A stretch of DNA of 44,065 nt from Treponema sp. UBA4328 (lineage in GTDB: Bacteria; Spirochaetota; Spirochaetia; Treponematales; Treponemataceae), in contig DGTU01000182.1 of the NCBI GenBank assembly GCA_002394465.1, positions 1 to 44,065 of the forward strand, in the 5' to 3' direction. Below, piece by piece: positions 6,953 to 16,194 of the stretch. Numbering within the stretch: position 1 is the first letter of the stretch; each line of letters starts with the position of its first letter. The notes beneath the pieces were generated by a model that saw only the letters and a program-made list of their open reading frames with translations, did not search any database and had not been told where the DNA came from. The position numbers and the translations under genes were made by a program.

Positions 6953-8404
6953 ATGAATGTCGCACTGGATGCATTAATGGAAGGGTTTTTCAGGACGTAT
7001 ACTGACCCTTTTACTGCAAAGGAATTTTCGCTCTTTATAAACAGACTCGGGCTGAAAATTTCTGAAGAAGAAAGTGCCGAATATCTCAATGCTGAACCGC
7101 GGGTTTTTTCACTTGAAAGACAGCTGTACATTACGCGTGCAGGAGCCTTTACCAATAAATTTTTTAGTTTTAAGCCGCTCCGTCAGGAAGTTGAACAGAA
7201 TGTTTTTGTTGCTGCAGACAGATGCATTCCTTTTGTAGACAGCGAAGTTGTTTCGTGTCATCTTGTGTTTCTTTACCGGGGCAAACCGCTTCCAAAGAAG
7301 ATTTTTGAGACGTCGTCAATTGTCGGACGTGACCTTTTTAATTTTTTCGGTGATGAATATGTAAGCCAGTATGTTGCTTCAGATCCTGCAAATGACAGCC
7401 TTAAAATTCCTGAAAGGGGATATGAACTTCCGACTAAAATTTTCATTACGGGTTATGACCTTTCCCCGATTCTTAAGGATGTTGACTTTAAGTATGGAGA
7501 CAGGCTTTTGTGCCGCGTCGTTGACTGGAATAACTGCGTTCTTGAAGTTTTCCCTGAGGTTATACATGAGCTTAATCCTTTCCTGTCGGGTGAAGGTGAA
7601 CTTGACAGGAGAAAATGGATAGAGAATCTCGAAAGTTATCTGATTGAAAGTTTTGACAGGATGGGGCCCTGCGGTTCGATTGAAGAACAGCTTGCAAATG
7701 TATTTTATGAACACGGAAGGGCTCTGTGCTGCCGTCACTGTTCTTCGATACATGAATTTCTTGATGCGTCGAAAAAAGTCGGAATGGAACCTTTCGGAGT
7801 TGAAACAAGGCTCTGGTTCAAGGGACAGAATGTTCCTGCTGTCGGTAAGTGGAATGCTTTTGAATGTGACGGAGCAAAACCGACGGGATTCATAAATTTT
7901 GAAATGCCTGACTATCTGGTTGACTGCTTTCTCAAAGACCAGCTGTTCGAGAAAAAAGATGACATTGATGCCGTTATAGATAAAATGATTCCGCCGGCAC
8001 TTGAAGTAACACCCGAAGACAGGCGGGCATTCACATTGCAAATAACGCGTAGAGATGCTATAATCCGAAGAAAATACAATTGGTTTGCGGATTTTGCAAT
8101 TGGTTCCATACGTCACAGGGCGCTTGAGCTTTATATGAAAGTCGGTGCGCTGGTTTATGACATAGACAGTACCGGCAATAAACTTGATAAATATCCGCAG
8201 CAGGAATTAGTTATCCTGAGCCAGTTGTTTGCGCACATAATGAAGATGCTTGAGGTTCTTGCAGATTCAAAAGAGTGCCCTGAGGAAGAGGTTTCAGCAA
8301 TGACCCTTTCTCTTGAAGGTATGGAATTTAACTTTGAAGATATACGGCTTCAGCTGATTTCGACTGTAAACAAACTTCACGCCGAAGACTTCGAAGTAAT
8401 TTAA
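6953..8404 (+). CDS. Conserved-looking protein of unknown function
   Basis: A 483-residue protein with no signal peptide, no membrane span and no motif I recognise. It is rich in Phe and acidic residues. A cluster of Cys and His lies near residues 255-262 (ALCCRHCSSIHEF), and the C-terminal third looks helical (about 385-480). There is no Shine-Dalgarno before the ATG. The start could therefore be leaderless, or it could lie further downstream. It is followed after 69 nt by the PTS IIA gene and then transketolase, all in one direction. Base composition resembles the neighbouring core genes, so recent transfer is not evident. It is probably cytoplasmic. Confidence 0.7.
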   Translation: MNVALDALMEGFFRTYTDPFTAKEFSLFINRLGLKISEEESAEYLNAEPRVFSLERQLYITRAGAFTNKFFSFKPLRQEVEQNVFVAADRCIPFVDSEVVSCHLVFLYRGKPLPKKIFETSSIVGRDLFNFFGDEYVSQYVASDPANDSLKIPERGYELPTKIFITGYDLSPILKDVDFKYGDRLLCRVVDWNNCVLEVFPEVIHELNPFLSGEGELDRRKWIENLESYLIESFDRMGPCGSIEEQLANVFYEHGRALCCRHCSSIHEFLDASKKVGMEPFGVETRLWFKGQNVPAVGKWNAFECDGAKPTGFINFEMPDYLVDCFLKDQLFEKKDDIDAVIDKMIPPALEVTPEDRRAFTLQITRRDAIIRRKYNWFADFAIGSIRHRALELYMKVGALVYDIDSTGNKLDKYPQQELVILSQLFAHIMKMLEVLADSKECPEEEVSAMTLSLEGMEFNFEDIRLQLISTVNKLHAEDFEVI

Positions 8405-8473
8405 AAAATCAACGGGACTCTCCATCGAATGATGCCGTGGAAGATTTCCTGGAAGAATAAGGCGGATGAAAAA

Positions 8474-8935
8474 ATGATTCCTGATATTAACCTTAGTGAT
8501 CTGCTGAGCTACGGCGGAGTGTACAAGAATATTGAAGGCTCTGATTACGAGGAAGTTTTCAGGAATATCTGTAACCGGATTGAACTGCCGGAATCACTTA
8601 CACCGGACATGCTTTACGATGCTCTCTGCGCGAGGGAACAGATTCTTACAACTGCGGTCGGAAACGGAATTGCAATTCCGCATGCACGTGCACCAATGAT
8701 AAAGGAATTTACGGACCAGAGAATTGCAGTCTGCTATCTCAAGGAACCGATTGATATGGCTGCTCCGGACGGCAAAAAAGTTTTCGTGATGTTCGTTATC
8801 CTGACTAGTTCAACTCAGTCTCACATGCAGGTAATTTCACGTCTCGCAGGTCTCCTTAAAAATGATACCTTTAAGTCTGCTCTTGAAAATCAGATTGGTC
8901 TTGAAGGTCTTCTGGCACTGACTAACGTTTATTAA
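8474..8935 (+). CDS. PTS EIIA domain protein (fructose/PtsN type)
   Basis: A single EIIA domain of 153 residues from this start. The phosphorylatable histidine lies in GNGIAIPHAR (His70), the signature of the mannitol/fructose EIIA fold. The later KEPIDMAAPDGKKVFVMFVILT strand is also typical. The ATG at 8474 is preferred because AAGGCGG lies eight bases before it; an in-frame ATG at 8429 has no such site. No sugar-specific IIB or IIC is nearby. The protein is therefore likely a regulatory PtsN-like EIIA, or part of a dispersed PTS. It sits 17 nt upstream of transketolase, which hints at a link to central carbon metabolism. Confidence 0.85.
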   Translation: MIPDINLSDLLSYGGVYKNIEGSDYEEVFRNICNRIELPESLTPDMLYDALCAREQILTTAVGNGIAIPHARAPMIKEFTDQRIAVCYLKEPIDMAAPDGKKVFVMFVILTSSTQSHMQVISRLAGLLKNDTFKSALENQIGLEGLLALTNVY

Positions 8936-8952
8936 AATAAATAGGGGTTATT

Positions 8953-10923
8953 ATGAACTTAAATGGTATTGCTGCCGTTGCAAAATCAATCCGCAGTTTG
9001 TCTATTGATGCCATTCAGAAGGCAAATTCCGGTCATCCGGGACTTCCTCTGGGCTGTGCAGAGCTTGCTGCTGTTTTGTACGGAGAAATCATGAAACACA
9101 ATCCGGCTGACTCTAAATGGGCAGACCGAGATCGCTTTGTTCTTTCGGCCGGACACGGATCTATGCTGCTGTACTCTGTACTGCATCTGAGCGGTTACAA
9201 GGTATCGCTTGATGACATTAAGAATTTCAGACAGGTCGGCTCAAAATGTCCTGGTCACCCGGAATTCGGATGGACTGACGGAGTTGAAAATACTTCAGGT
9301 CCTCTCGGACAGGGAATTGCTCTTGGAGTCGGTATGGCTATGGCAGAATCAATTCTTGCCGCAAAATACAACACAAAAGCACATAAAATTGTTGATCATT
9401 ATACTTATGTCCTGACTGGTGAAGGCTGTCTTGAAGAAGGTGTATCTTCTGAAGCCTGTTCATTTGCCGGACACAATAAACTTGGAAAACTCATTGTTTT
9501 CTATGATGAAAACAGGATTTCAATTGACGGTTCAACTGACATAACCTTTACGGAAGATATTGCAAAACGCTATGAAGCTTACGGATGGCAGGTTCTGAAA
9601 GGAAGCATGTATGACGTTAAGGGAATCCTTAAGCTTGTTGAAAAGGCTAAAAAAGAATCTTCTAAGCCAAGCCTTATCATGCTCAAGTCTGTAATCGGAA
9701 AATATGCTCCGAAGCAGGGAACTCCTAAGGTTCACGGCGAAGCACTTGGTGAAGAAGATGTTGCAGCAACAAAAATTAACCTCGGACTTAAGAGTGATGA
9801 ATTCTTCCAGGTTGATGATGAAGCATATGCATATTTCGCTGACAGAAGAATTGAACTTGAGAAAAGGTACAGTGACTGGCAGGCAGAATTTGCTGCATGG
9901 AAAAACGAAAATCCTGAGCTTGCTGCACAGTGGAAGGCATCTTATGAAGGAAGTGAAGACGGAACTTCAGCAGATCCTTCTTACGAAACTGGTAAAATGG
10001 TTGCAACCCGTACTGCTTCAGGCGACATGATCAGTGCAATGGGTGAAAGATACTCGTACCTTGTCGGCGGAAGTGCAGACCTTAAGGGTTCGAATAAATC
10101 CGGCATGAAATGTGACGGCGGAACTTATACTCCTGAAAACCGCAGCGGCCGTTCAATCGAATACGGAATCCGTGAGTTCGGAATGGCCAGTGAAGCACTT
10201 GGTATGAGTACGCACGGCGGAATCAGACCGTTTGTCGCAACTTATCTTGTTTTCTCTGATTATATGAGGCCTTCAATCCGTCTTGCTGCCCTGATGAAGC
10301 AGCCGGTTATCTATGACCTTACTCACGACTCAATTCATGTTGGTGAAGACGGTCCGACACATCAGCCGATTGAGCAGCTTGCATCCCTTCGTGCAATTCC
10401 TGGACTTCAGGTTCTGAGGCCGGGTGATGCGGAAGAGACTGTTGAAGCATGGCATATGGCTATGAATTCGAAAGATCATCCGGTTCTTTTTTCACTTACA
10501 AGGCAGAATGTTCCGGTTTATGCAAAAGAGGATTCTGACTGGAAAAATACAATCAAAAAAGGTGCTTACATCGTAAGAAAGGGCGCTGATAATCCGGACG
10601 TTACGGTCGTTGCTACAGGTTCTGAAGTATGCATGGCTCTTGAAGCTGCAGAAAAGGTTCAGGGAAAGAGCGTCCGCGTTGTTTCCGTAATGGATAAGAA
10701 TCTGTTTGAAGCACAGAATGAGGATTTCAGAAAGTCAATTCTCGGCACCTCTTCAAGGGTTATTGTTGCTGAAGCCGGCGTAAGAAACGGATGGGAATTC
10801 TATGTTAAATCTAAGGAAGACCTGTTTACTATAGACAGGTTTGGCGAGAGCGGACCTGCAAAGAAAGTTGCTGAAGCCCTCGGATTTACTGCTGATAAGC
10901 TTGCTGAACTGATTCAGAAGTAA
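8953..10923 (+). CDS. tkt: Transketolase
   Basis: A 656-residue enzyme that moves two-carbon units between sugar phosphates in the non-oxidative pentose phosphate pathway, using thiamine diphosphate. The N-terminal domain has SGHPGLPLGCAELA, the cofactor-binding GEGCLEEGVSSEA and the YDENRISIDG stretch. The middle pyrimidine-binding domain has EYGIREFGMASEALG and LTHDSIHVGEDGPTHQPIEQL. The C-terminal domain starts around residue 530. Length is normal. AGGGG precedes the ATG. It is probably cotranscribed with the EIIA gene and ends in a terminator shared with lgt. Confidence 0.97.
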   Translation: MNLNGIAAVAKSIRSLSIDAIQKANSGHPGLPLGCAELAAVLYGEIMKHNPADSKWADRDRFVLSAGHGSMLLYSVLHLSGYKVSLDDIKNFRQVGSKCPGHPEFGWTDGVENTSGPLGQGIALGVGMAMAESILAAKYNTKAHKIVDHYTYVLTGEGCLEEGVSSEACSFAGHNKLGKLIVFYDENRISIDGSTDITFTEDIAKRYEAYGWQVLKGSMYDVKGILKLVEKAKKESSKPSLIMLKSVIGKYAPKQGTPKVHGEALGEEDVAATKINLGLKSDEFFQVDDEAYAYFADRRIELEKRYSDWQAEFAAWKNENPELAAQWKASYEGSEDGTSADPSYETGKMVATRTASGDMISAMGERYSYLVGGSADLKGSNKSGMKCDGGTYTPENRSGRSIEYGIREFGMASEALGMSTHGGIRPFVATYLVFSDYMRPSIRLAALMKQPVIYDLTHDSIHVGEDGPTHQPIEQLASLRAIPGLQVLRPGDAEETVEAWHMAMNSKDHPVLFSLTRQNVPVYAKEDSDWKNTIKKGAYIVRKGADNPDVTVVATGSEVCMALEAAEKVQGKSVRVVSVMDKNLFEAQNEDFRKSILGTSSRVIVAEAGVRNGWEFYVKSKEDLFTIDRFGESGPAKKVAEALGFTADKLAELIQK

Positions 10924-10930
10924 AAAAAAC

Positions 10931-10982
10931 AGGCTGACCGGAAATGAAGTTCATTTCATTCAAATCCGGCAGCCTTTTTTTA
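10931..10982. terminator. Bidirectional terminator between tkt and lgt
   Basis: AGGCTG (10931-10936) and CCGGA (10938-10942) pair with TCCGG (10965-10969) and CAGCCT (10970-10975); an inner ATGAA/TTCAT hairpin lies between. T-runs follow on the plus strand (10975-10981) and on the minus strand (complement of the A-run at 10922-10929). Confidence 0.85.
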
Positions 10983-10991
10983 TGCCCGCAG

Positions 10992-12005
10992 CTATTTTCT
11001 GTCAGCAGGTTTGTCTTTATTTTTGCTCAGTTTCCATCCCAGGAGTATAAATACCAGTCCTCCGAGAATCATCAGGAAGCACAGAATCTGGCCTGTTGAA
11101 ATATTCAGAAGGGAAGTATTTTCGTATACTACGGCACCGTTTCCGCCTATCCTGTAACCAATGTCTGCATCCGGCTGCCTGAAATATTCAATGAAAAACC
11201 TGAATAATCCGTATCCGGCTGTATATACTGCTGCAAGGAATCCGTCAAACGGCCGCTTTTTCCTCAAAAACCATAGGATAAGGAACAGTACGATACCTTC
11301 GAAAAATGCTTCGTAGAGCTGGCTTGGATGACGCGGCAGGATAACATATTCCTGGCCTTCTGCAATCTTGATTCCGACATTGTCTGCAACCTGGTGCAGC
11401 CATTCAACCGGTGCGCCAGGTTTGGTCAGGCTGACGGCCGAGTTTTCCCGGAAGAGCATTCCGACCGGGGAATCAGTTATGCGTCCGAACAGTTCTCCGT
11501 TGAGGAAGTTTCCGAGACGGCCGAATGTGTATCCGAGCGGAATTGCAGTTACCATTGCATCTATCCATCTGAGGAGCGGCCGTTTTTTGCGCCTGCACCA
11601 GATTATCAGTGCAAGAAGTCCGCCGATAAAGCCGCCGTGATAGCTCATTCCTGCAAGACCCGTAAAATTTCCGTGCGAGTCGAAAGGCCAGAATATGAGC
11701 CATGGTTTTGTCCAGTATCCGGTTGAGTAGATGAGGGTTGAAAAAATCCTTGCGCCGAGAAGAAGTCCTATGATTCCGGTTGCAATAAAACTGAAAAGGT
11801 CATCTTCCGTAGGATTTTTTTTGTTCAGGCTGTCAGGTCCGGGATTCAGCATTCCTTCCCTGAAAAGTTTTCTGAGTATTATATATGCCGTTACAAATGC
11901 AAATACATACATCAGGCCGTACCAGCGTATGTAACTTAAAAAAGGAACACCGGGAAAAACTTCCTGATGAATCCAGTCAGGATATTTAAAATAAAGTGGA
12001 AGCAT
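10992..12005 (-). CDS. lgt: Prolipoprotein diacylglyceryl transferase
   Basis: A 337-residue multi-spanning inner-membrane enzyme. It transfers diacylglycerol from phosphatidylglycerol to the lipobox cysteine, the first step of lipoprotein maturation. Visible motifs include IRWYGLMYVFAF near the N-terminus, the GMSYHGGFIGGLLA helix with the essential His-Gly-Gly, and GYTFGRLGNFLNGELFGR, the Lgt signature. At least seven hydrophobic spans are present. The start lies five bases after the stop of the upstream ATPase gene, so the two form an operon. Lipoproteins in this window, such as 25258-26355, are its expected substrates. Confidence 0.97.
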   Translation of the reverse strand: MLPLYFKYPDWIHQEVFPGVPFLSYIRWYGLMYVFAFVTAYIILRKLFREGMLNPGPDSLNKKNPTEDDLFSFIATGIIGLLLGARIFSTLIYSTGYWTKPWLIFWPFDSHGNFTGLAGMSYHGGFIGGLLALIIWCRRKKRPLLRWIDAMVTAIPLGYTFGRLGNFLNGELFGRITDSPVGMLFRENSAVSLTKPGAPVEWLHQVADNVGIKIAEGQEYVILPRHPSQLYEAFFEGIVLFLILWFLRKKRPFDGFLAAVYTAGYGLFRFFIEYFRQPDADIGYRIGGNGAVVYENTSLLNISTGQILCFLMILGGLVFILLGWKLSKNKDKPADRK

Positions 12006-12010
12006 ATAAA

Positions 12011-13132
12011 TTAAACCTTAAATCCCTGCTCGGCTGCCCTCAGAATCTTGGACTTGAGCATGATGTTTTCATTTTTGAGCTGATTGAGTTCGTACTGCTG
12101 GGTTTTGATAATTTCTGCAAGTTCGCTTGTAGAAAGGGCACCGGTTCCGATAAGGTCCTCAACATAGCTCATCTTTGCGCTGAAATCGTCAACGGCTTCT
12201 TCCGATGCCATCTCGAACGTCGTATCATCGTCAAATTTTGAAGTTTCGCTCTGAAGGATTTTTTCTGCAACCCTGAAAATTGCCTGAGAAAGGACTGCCT
12301 GCGGCTTGTAGATTATTACAGGAAGCCTTGAAGAAAGAGCCCTGTCCTGAAGTGCATCCCTGTACATTACACCGAGTGATTCAACTTCAATTCCGAGATA
12401 CTGCTGGCATGAACGGCGGATTTTCTGTGCCTTGTCAGCGTCTTTCGGTTCATCAATCATGTTTACGATAAGGCGCGGCTTGAACTGCTTCAGCCGTTCC
12501 TTGAATTTATGTGCATTTTCAGGATCTACCATTTCAAGTGCTTCTACGAGTTTAGGAATGTAAAGGCGCTGGAGTGAGGCGGCATCTGCACGGAGTTTAT
12601 CAAGGTATTCAGCTGCTTTCGTACCTTTCTTAAATGTTGCGGCCATCAGACGGAATACGGCGTTTTTAAGGAAAAGGTATCCGTTAAGGGTTGCCGTTAC
12701 GGTCGGTGCCGTTACAACTATTCCCTGAGGTGAAAGCAGGAACAGATCAAGAATCGTAAGGTGAGTTCCTGCTCCCAGGTCTATGATAAGGTAATCAGCA
12801 TCCAGTGAATTGAAATGCTTGATAAGGGAATTTTTCTGATAGATTTTGAGTGCGCTGAGGCCTGTAATTTCCGTGTCGCCGGCTATAAAGCTTACGTTCG
12901 GATAGTCAGTCGCCTGGATGATTTCTTCAAATTTGTGTTCGCCGGAAAGGAAGGTGCCGATTCCGACTTTCGGTGAAATCTGTCCGATTACAAGATGAAG
13001 GTTTGAAGCTCCAAGATCGAGGTCTGCGAGTATTACTTTTTTACCTGCCTGCCCGAGGGCTATGGCTAAATTTGCGGAAAGAAGGCTTTTTCCAACACCG
13101 CCTTTTCCACTTGCTATTGGAATTATCTGCAT
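12011..13132 (-). CDS. MinD/ParA-like P-loop ATPase
   Basis: A 373-residue protein of the SIMIBI class. The deviant Walker A SGKGGVGKS is at residues 8-16, and the LADLDLGASNLH and DYLIIDLGAGTH segments match Walker A' and B regions. The N-terminal 270 residues resemble MinD/FlhG; the remaining ~100 residues add an acidic region and a predicted coiled coil (about 340-365). No amphipathic MinD-type membrane helix is obvious at the end. Its partner is unknown: no minC, minE or flhF is nearby. It could place flagella or another cell structure. The ATG lies six bases after a TATAAT and has no Shine-Dalgarno, so the mRNA is probably leaderless. It is followed by lgt. Confidence 0.85.
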   Translation of the reverse strand: MQIIPIASGKGGVGKSLLSANLAIALGQAGKKVILADLDLGASNLHLVIGQISPKVGIGTFLSGEHKFEEIIQATDYPNVSFIAGDTEITGLSALKIYQKNSLIKHFNSLDADYLIIDLGAGTHLTILDLFLLSPQGIVVTAPTVTATLNGYLFLKNAVFRLMAATFKKGTKAAEYLDKLRADAASLQRLYIPKLVEALEMVDPENAHKFKERLKQFKPRLIVNMIDEPKDADKAQKIRRSCQQYLGIEVESLGVMYRDALQDRALSSRLPVIIYKPQAVLSQAIFRVAEKILQSETSKFDDDTTFEMASEEAVDDFSAKMSYVEDLIGTGALSTSELAEIIKTQQYELNQLKNENIMLKSKILRAAEQGFKV

Positions 13133-13138
13133 ATTTAT

Positions 13139-13167
13139 ATTATATCATAGGACTTGCAAATCGCCAA
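13139..13167 (-). promoter_or_regulatory. Promoter of the MinD-like/lgt operon
   Basis: On the minus strand TTGGCG (13167-13162), 17 nt, TATAAT (13144-13139). The ATG begins six bases later at 13132, so transcription should start at or next to the start codon. Confidence 0.7.
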
Positions 13168-13169
13168 CA

Positions 13170-13198
13170 TTGACCAATCCTTTATAGAAAACTAAAAT
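13170..13198 (+). promoter_or_regulatory. Promoter of the ctp operon
   Basis: TTGACC (13170-13175), 17 nt, TAAAAT (13193-13198). The ATG at 13206 lies seven bases after the -10 box and there is no Shine-Dalgarno. The -35 box is two bases from that of the divergent promoter. Confidence 0.7.
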
Positions 13199-13205
13199 GT
13201 GAATT

Positions 13206-14657
13206 ATGAAAAAATCAAAACTTCTTCTGACAGTTTCTGTAATATTTATATTCGTAACAAACGTCTTTTCTCAGGCATCCGGCAAGCCTGAAACCAAATC
13301 ATCTTCCAGGGAATACATGGAGCTCATGAACGGAGTATTTGACTTCGTCGAGCGGAATTATGTTGATGAGGTAGACCCTGCGGTTCTGTACAGGGGAGCC
13401 CTTAAGGGAATGCTTGAAGCACTGAATGATCCCTATACGCTTTATCTTGACCAGTCGACTTCACGAAGCCTGAATGATACGACTTCAGGTCAGTTCGGTG
13501 GTGTCGGCCTTTCAATTTCAAAGCCTTTTTCTTCTACTCCGGACAAACCTGCCTACGTTGAAGTTGCTTCTCCGATTGAAGATACTCCGGGATTCAGGGC
13601 CGGAATACAGGCAGGAGACCTGATCATTTCTGTTAACGGAACAGACACTTCAACAATTACGATGGAAGAAGTTCTTGATATCCTTCGCGGAAAGGTCGGC
13701 GAGAAAGTTGACCTTCTGATACGCCGCGGCAAAAACATGGAATTTCCTGTAACTCTGGTAAGGGCAATTATTGAAGTGCCTACAGTTAAATACGGAAAAA
13801 TCGGAAATACAGGCTATCTTAAAATCATAGAATTTACTCCGCAGACAGCAGAACGCGTACAGCAGGCTCTTGATTCATTCGGAAAATCAATAACCGGACT
13901 TATCATTGACCTGAGGAATAATCCGGGCGGACTCATAACCTCGGTTGCAGACGTAGCAGACAAATTCATTGACAGCGGAACGATCGTAAGTACAAAGAGC
14001 CGCCTTGCATTTGAAAATTCAGTTTTTACTGCAAGTTCAAGAAAAACAACTTTCAAAGGCCTTCCGATAGTTGTACTGATTAACAAGGGAAGTGCTTCTG
14101 CAAGCGAAATCCTGAGCGGTGCACTTAAAGACAATCACCTTGCATACCTCGTCGGTCAGAGGACTTACGGTAAAGGTTCAGTTCAGCAGGTAATCCCGCT
14201 CAGCGGTACTGACAAGATAAAGATTACTATGGCCCGCTATTACACTCCGAGTGACGTGAATATTGATAAAATCGGTATTCCTCCGGACAGGGAAATCCTG
14301 TTCCCGACACTTTCAGAAAAGGGTGAAAAACAGTATGCGGACCTTCTGAAAGACAACGAGGTTGAAAAATACGTCGAGGCTCATCCGAACATGACGGAAC
14401 AGCAGATAGCTTCATATGCAAAAACCCTCAGGGCAAAATACAATGAAATTGATGAACGCAATCTCCGTAAACTCGTCAGAAATGAAGTTAACAGAAAAGT
14501 CGGAACGATGCTGTATGACCTTGACTGGGACATCCAGCTGACAGAGGCACTTTCAATTCTTGCAAAAGAGAATTTCAGTGAACTCGTTAAAAAGACTAAG
14601 ACCCTGAAAGAACTTCAGGACGAAGTTGAGAAAAAAGAAAAGACAGAAAAGAAATAA
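13206..14657 (+). CDS. C-terminal processing peptidase (S41 family)
   Basis: A 483-residue exported serine protease. It has a signal peptide (MKKSKLLLTVSVIFIFVTNVFS, about 1-23), a PDZ domain (about 95-185) and the S41 catalytic core. The catalytic Ser298 lies in KGSASASEIL and the general base Lys323 in TYGKGSVQ, with the usual spacing of 25 residues. Such enzymes trim or degrade envelope proteins from their C-termini. The signal peptide fixes the start at 13206 although no ribosome binding site precedes it. It overlaps rsmE by one base (TAATG), so it leads a tightly packed operon. Confidence 0.95.
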   Translation: MKKSKLLLTVSVIFIFVTNVFSQASGKPETKSSSREYMELMNGVFDFVERNYVDEVDPAVLYRGALKGMLEALNDPYTLYLDQSTSRSLNDTTSGQFGGVGLSISKPFSSTPDKPAYVEVASPIEDTPGFRAGIQAGDLIISVNGTDTSTITMEEVLDILRGKVGEKVDLLIRRGKNMEFPVTLVRAIIEVPTVKYGKIGNTGYLKIIEFTPQTAERVQQALDSFGKSITGLIIDLRNNPGGLITSVADVADKFIDSGTIVSTKSRLAFENSVFTASSRKTTFKGLPIVVLINKGSASASEILSGALKDNHLAYLVGQRTYGKGSVQQVIPLSGTDKIKITMARYYTPSDVNIDKIGIPPDREILFPTLSEKGEKQYADLLKDNEVEKYVEAHPNMTEQQIASYAKTLRAKYNEIDERNLRKLVRNEVNRKVGTMLYDLDWDIQLTEALSILAKENFSELVKKTKTLKELQDEVEKKEKTEKK

Positions 14658-15454
14658 TGCGACAGTATATTGCCCGGGAAAATTTTGATAAAAGGGGACT
14701 CCTGGTCATAAAGGGAAAGGACTTCAGGTACCTCAAGCAGGTACTCCGCCTTTCTGCCGGTGACATGGTGACTGTCCGTGAAACTGACGGAAACCTGCGG
14801 AATGCAACGGTATGCAAAGTCTGTGATGCTGACAAAACGATTACCCTTCAGCTGTGTGCTGAAACAGACGGATTTGAAGCAGTCAGAAACATGCCGTCTT
14901 CAGAAGATGAAACTGAATACTGGCTTTTTATGTTTGTGCCCAAAAGTTCAAAGTTTGATCAGATTGTCCGGCAGTGTACGGAATGCGGAGTAAAGAGAAT
15001 AATTCCCGTAAAGGGAGAGTTTTCTCAGTATGGATCTGACAGAATGAATTTTAAGGCAGACCGTTTTGAGAGAATTATAAAGGAAGCGCGTCAGCAGAGC
15101 GGTTCTGCAACGGAAACAGTCGTTGATGAGTGCGTTACGGTCTCTCAGGCATGTGAACTGTGGAAACAGAATGACATGCAGGAATCTTTCGGCTGCCTTC
15201 TTTATGAGCGTACTGAAAATACTGCAGCATTGCATTCAGCGTTGAGCGGTGACAGAAAAATTAAAAAATGTGCAGTTGTCTGCGGAGCTGAAGGGGGCAT
15301 CAGTCCTTCTGAAATTGATGAATTTATGAAATGCGGGTTTGTACCGGTTCATTTTGAAACAAATATATTGCGATGTGAAACTGCTGCGCTGTATGGAATT
15401 GCAGCCGTGCAGAATGCACTTACGGAGAAAAAATTATGGCAATGCAAAGAATAG
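14657..15454 (+). CDS. rsmE: 16S rRNA (uracil(1498)-N(3))-methyltransferase
   Basis: A 265-residue SPOUT methyltransferase of the RsmE family that methylates U1498 of 16S rRNA in the 30S subunit. The N-terminal PUA-like domain covers about 1-75. The knot region shows CTECGVKRIIPV, EARQQSGS, VVCGAEGGISPSEIDEF and ETNILRCETAALY, the RsmE form of the SAM-binding trefoil. Its start codon overlaps the stop of ctp by one base, and its last 19 bases overlap the next gene. Translation of the three genes is therefore probably coupled. Confidence 0.95.
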   Translation: MRQYIARENFDKRGLLVIKGKDFRYLKQVLRLSAGDMVTVRETDGNLRNATVCKVCDADKTITLQLCAETDGFEAVRNMPSSEDETEYWLFMFVPKSSKFDQIVRQCTECGVKRIIPVKGEFSQYGSDRMNFKADRFERIIKEARQQSGSATETVVDECVTVSQACELWKQNDMQESFGCLLYERTENTAALHSALSGDRKIKKCAVVCGAEGGISPSEIDEFMKCGFVPVHFETNILRCETAALYGIAAVQNALTEKKLWQCKE

Positions 15455-16191
15455 AAATCCTCGGTGTTCCGGTTGATGTATGCAAGCCTGAGGAACTTGA
15501 AACAGATCTTCTTGATATCCTTCTCAGGCCGGGAACAAAGCAGATTCTTTTCCTGTCTGTATGGGATTTAATCAGGGCAAGGAAATCTGGAAGTGACCTT
15601 AACCAGTGCCTTAAATCTGCTGACATGATAATTCCTGTTTCAAAGAGCATAATCAAGGCTGCAAGAAAACTTAAACTGCCTGTGCCGGTAAGGTATAATC
15701 CGTTTCATGCAGTTATAAACATCCTCGAAATCCTCGAGCAGCACTATAAATCGCTTTTCATACTTGGCGAACGGCAGAAAACTTTGAATCAGGCAGAACG
15801 CAATCTTCATGATACGTTCCCGAATCTTCAGATAGTAGGACGCTATACGGGATATTATCCTAAGCATATGGAAGCAAATGTAGTTCAGGCAATTTACAAG
15901 TGTTCTCCTTCACTCGTCCTTCTCAGCGACGGAATAAAGGAGAAAAACCTCTGGGCATACAACAGGCGCAACAGCTTTAATTCAAGTATCTTCCTGTATT
16001 ACAAAGACTGTCTCGGAATTTTTGCAGAAAGACGCAAGCGCGTAAGTGACAAAACCTTTGACCGCGGACATGAAATGTATCTTGAGGTCATCAAGCACCC
16101 GATAAAAATATTTTTGATTTTTCCGTATTTAGGGTTTAAAATCAGGGTGTTCTGGAACAGGATTTTCGGGAAGAAAAACAGGCAGCCCTAG
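15436..16191 (+). CDS. WecG/TagA/CpsF-family glycosyltransferase
   Basis: A 251-residue protein that resembles the WecG/TagA/CpsF family, which adds N-acetyl-mannosaminyl residues to lipid-linked precursors of surface polysaccharides. The N-terminal ILGVPVDVCKPEEL strand and the middle LFILGERQKTLNQAERNL and IVGRYTGYYP segments fit this family. The C-terminal ~25 residues are hydrophobic and basic and may bind the membrane. GGAG lies eight bases before the ATG; a second in-frame ATG follows six bases later. It overlaps rsmE by 19 bases. Why a glycan enzyme shares an operon with an rRNA methylase is unclear. The donor and acceptor sugars are unknown. Confidence 0.85.
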   Translation: MAMQRIEILGVPVDVCKPEELETDLLDILLRPGTKQILFLSVWDLIRARKSGSDLNQCLKSADMIIPVSKSIIKAARKLKLPVPVRYNPFHAVINILEILEQHYKSLFILGERQKTLNQAERNLHDTFPNLQIVGRYTGYYPKHMEANVVQAIYKCSPSLVLLSDGIKEKNLWAYNRRNSFNSSIFLYYKDCLGIFAERRKRVSDKTFDRGHEMYLEVIKHPIKIFLIFPYLGFKIRVFWNRIFGKKNRQP

Positions 16192-16194
16192 TTA

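Noticed and set aside
6709..7005. 98-codon frame over the structured repeat copy A
   Set aside because: It crosses hairpins and the start of the next gene in another frame; the equivalent frame in copy B is not kept.
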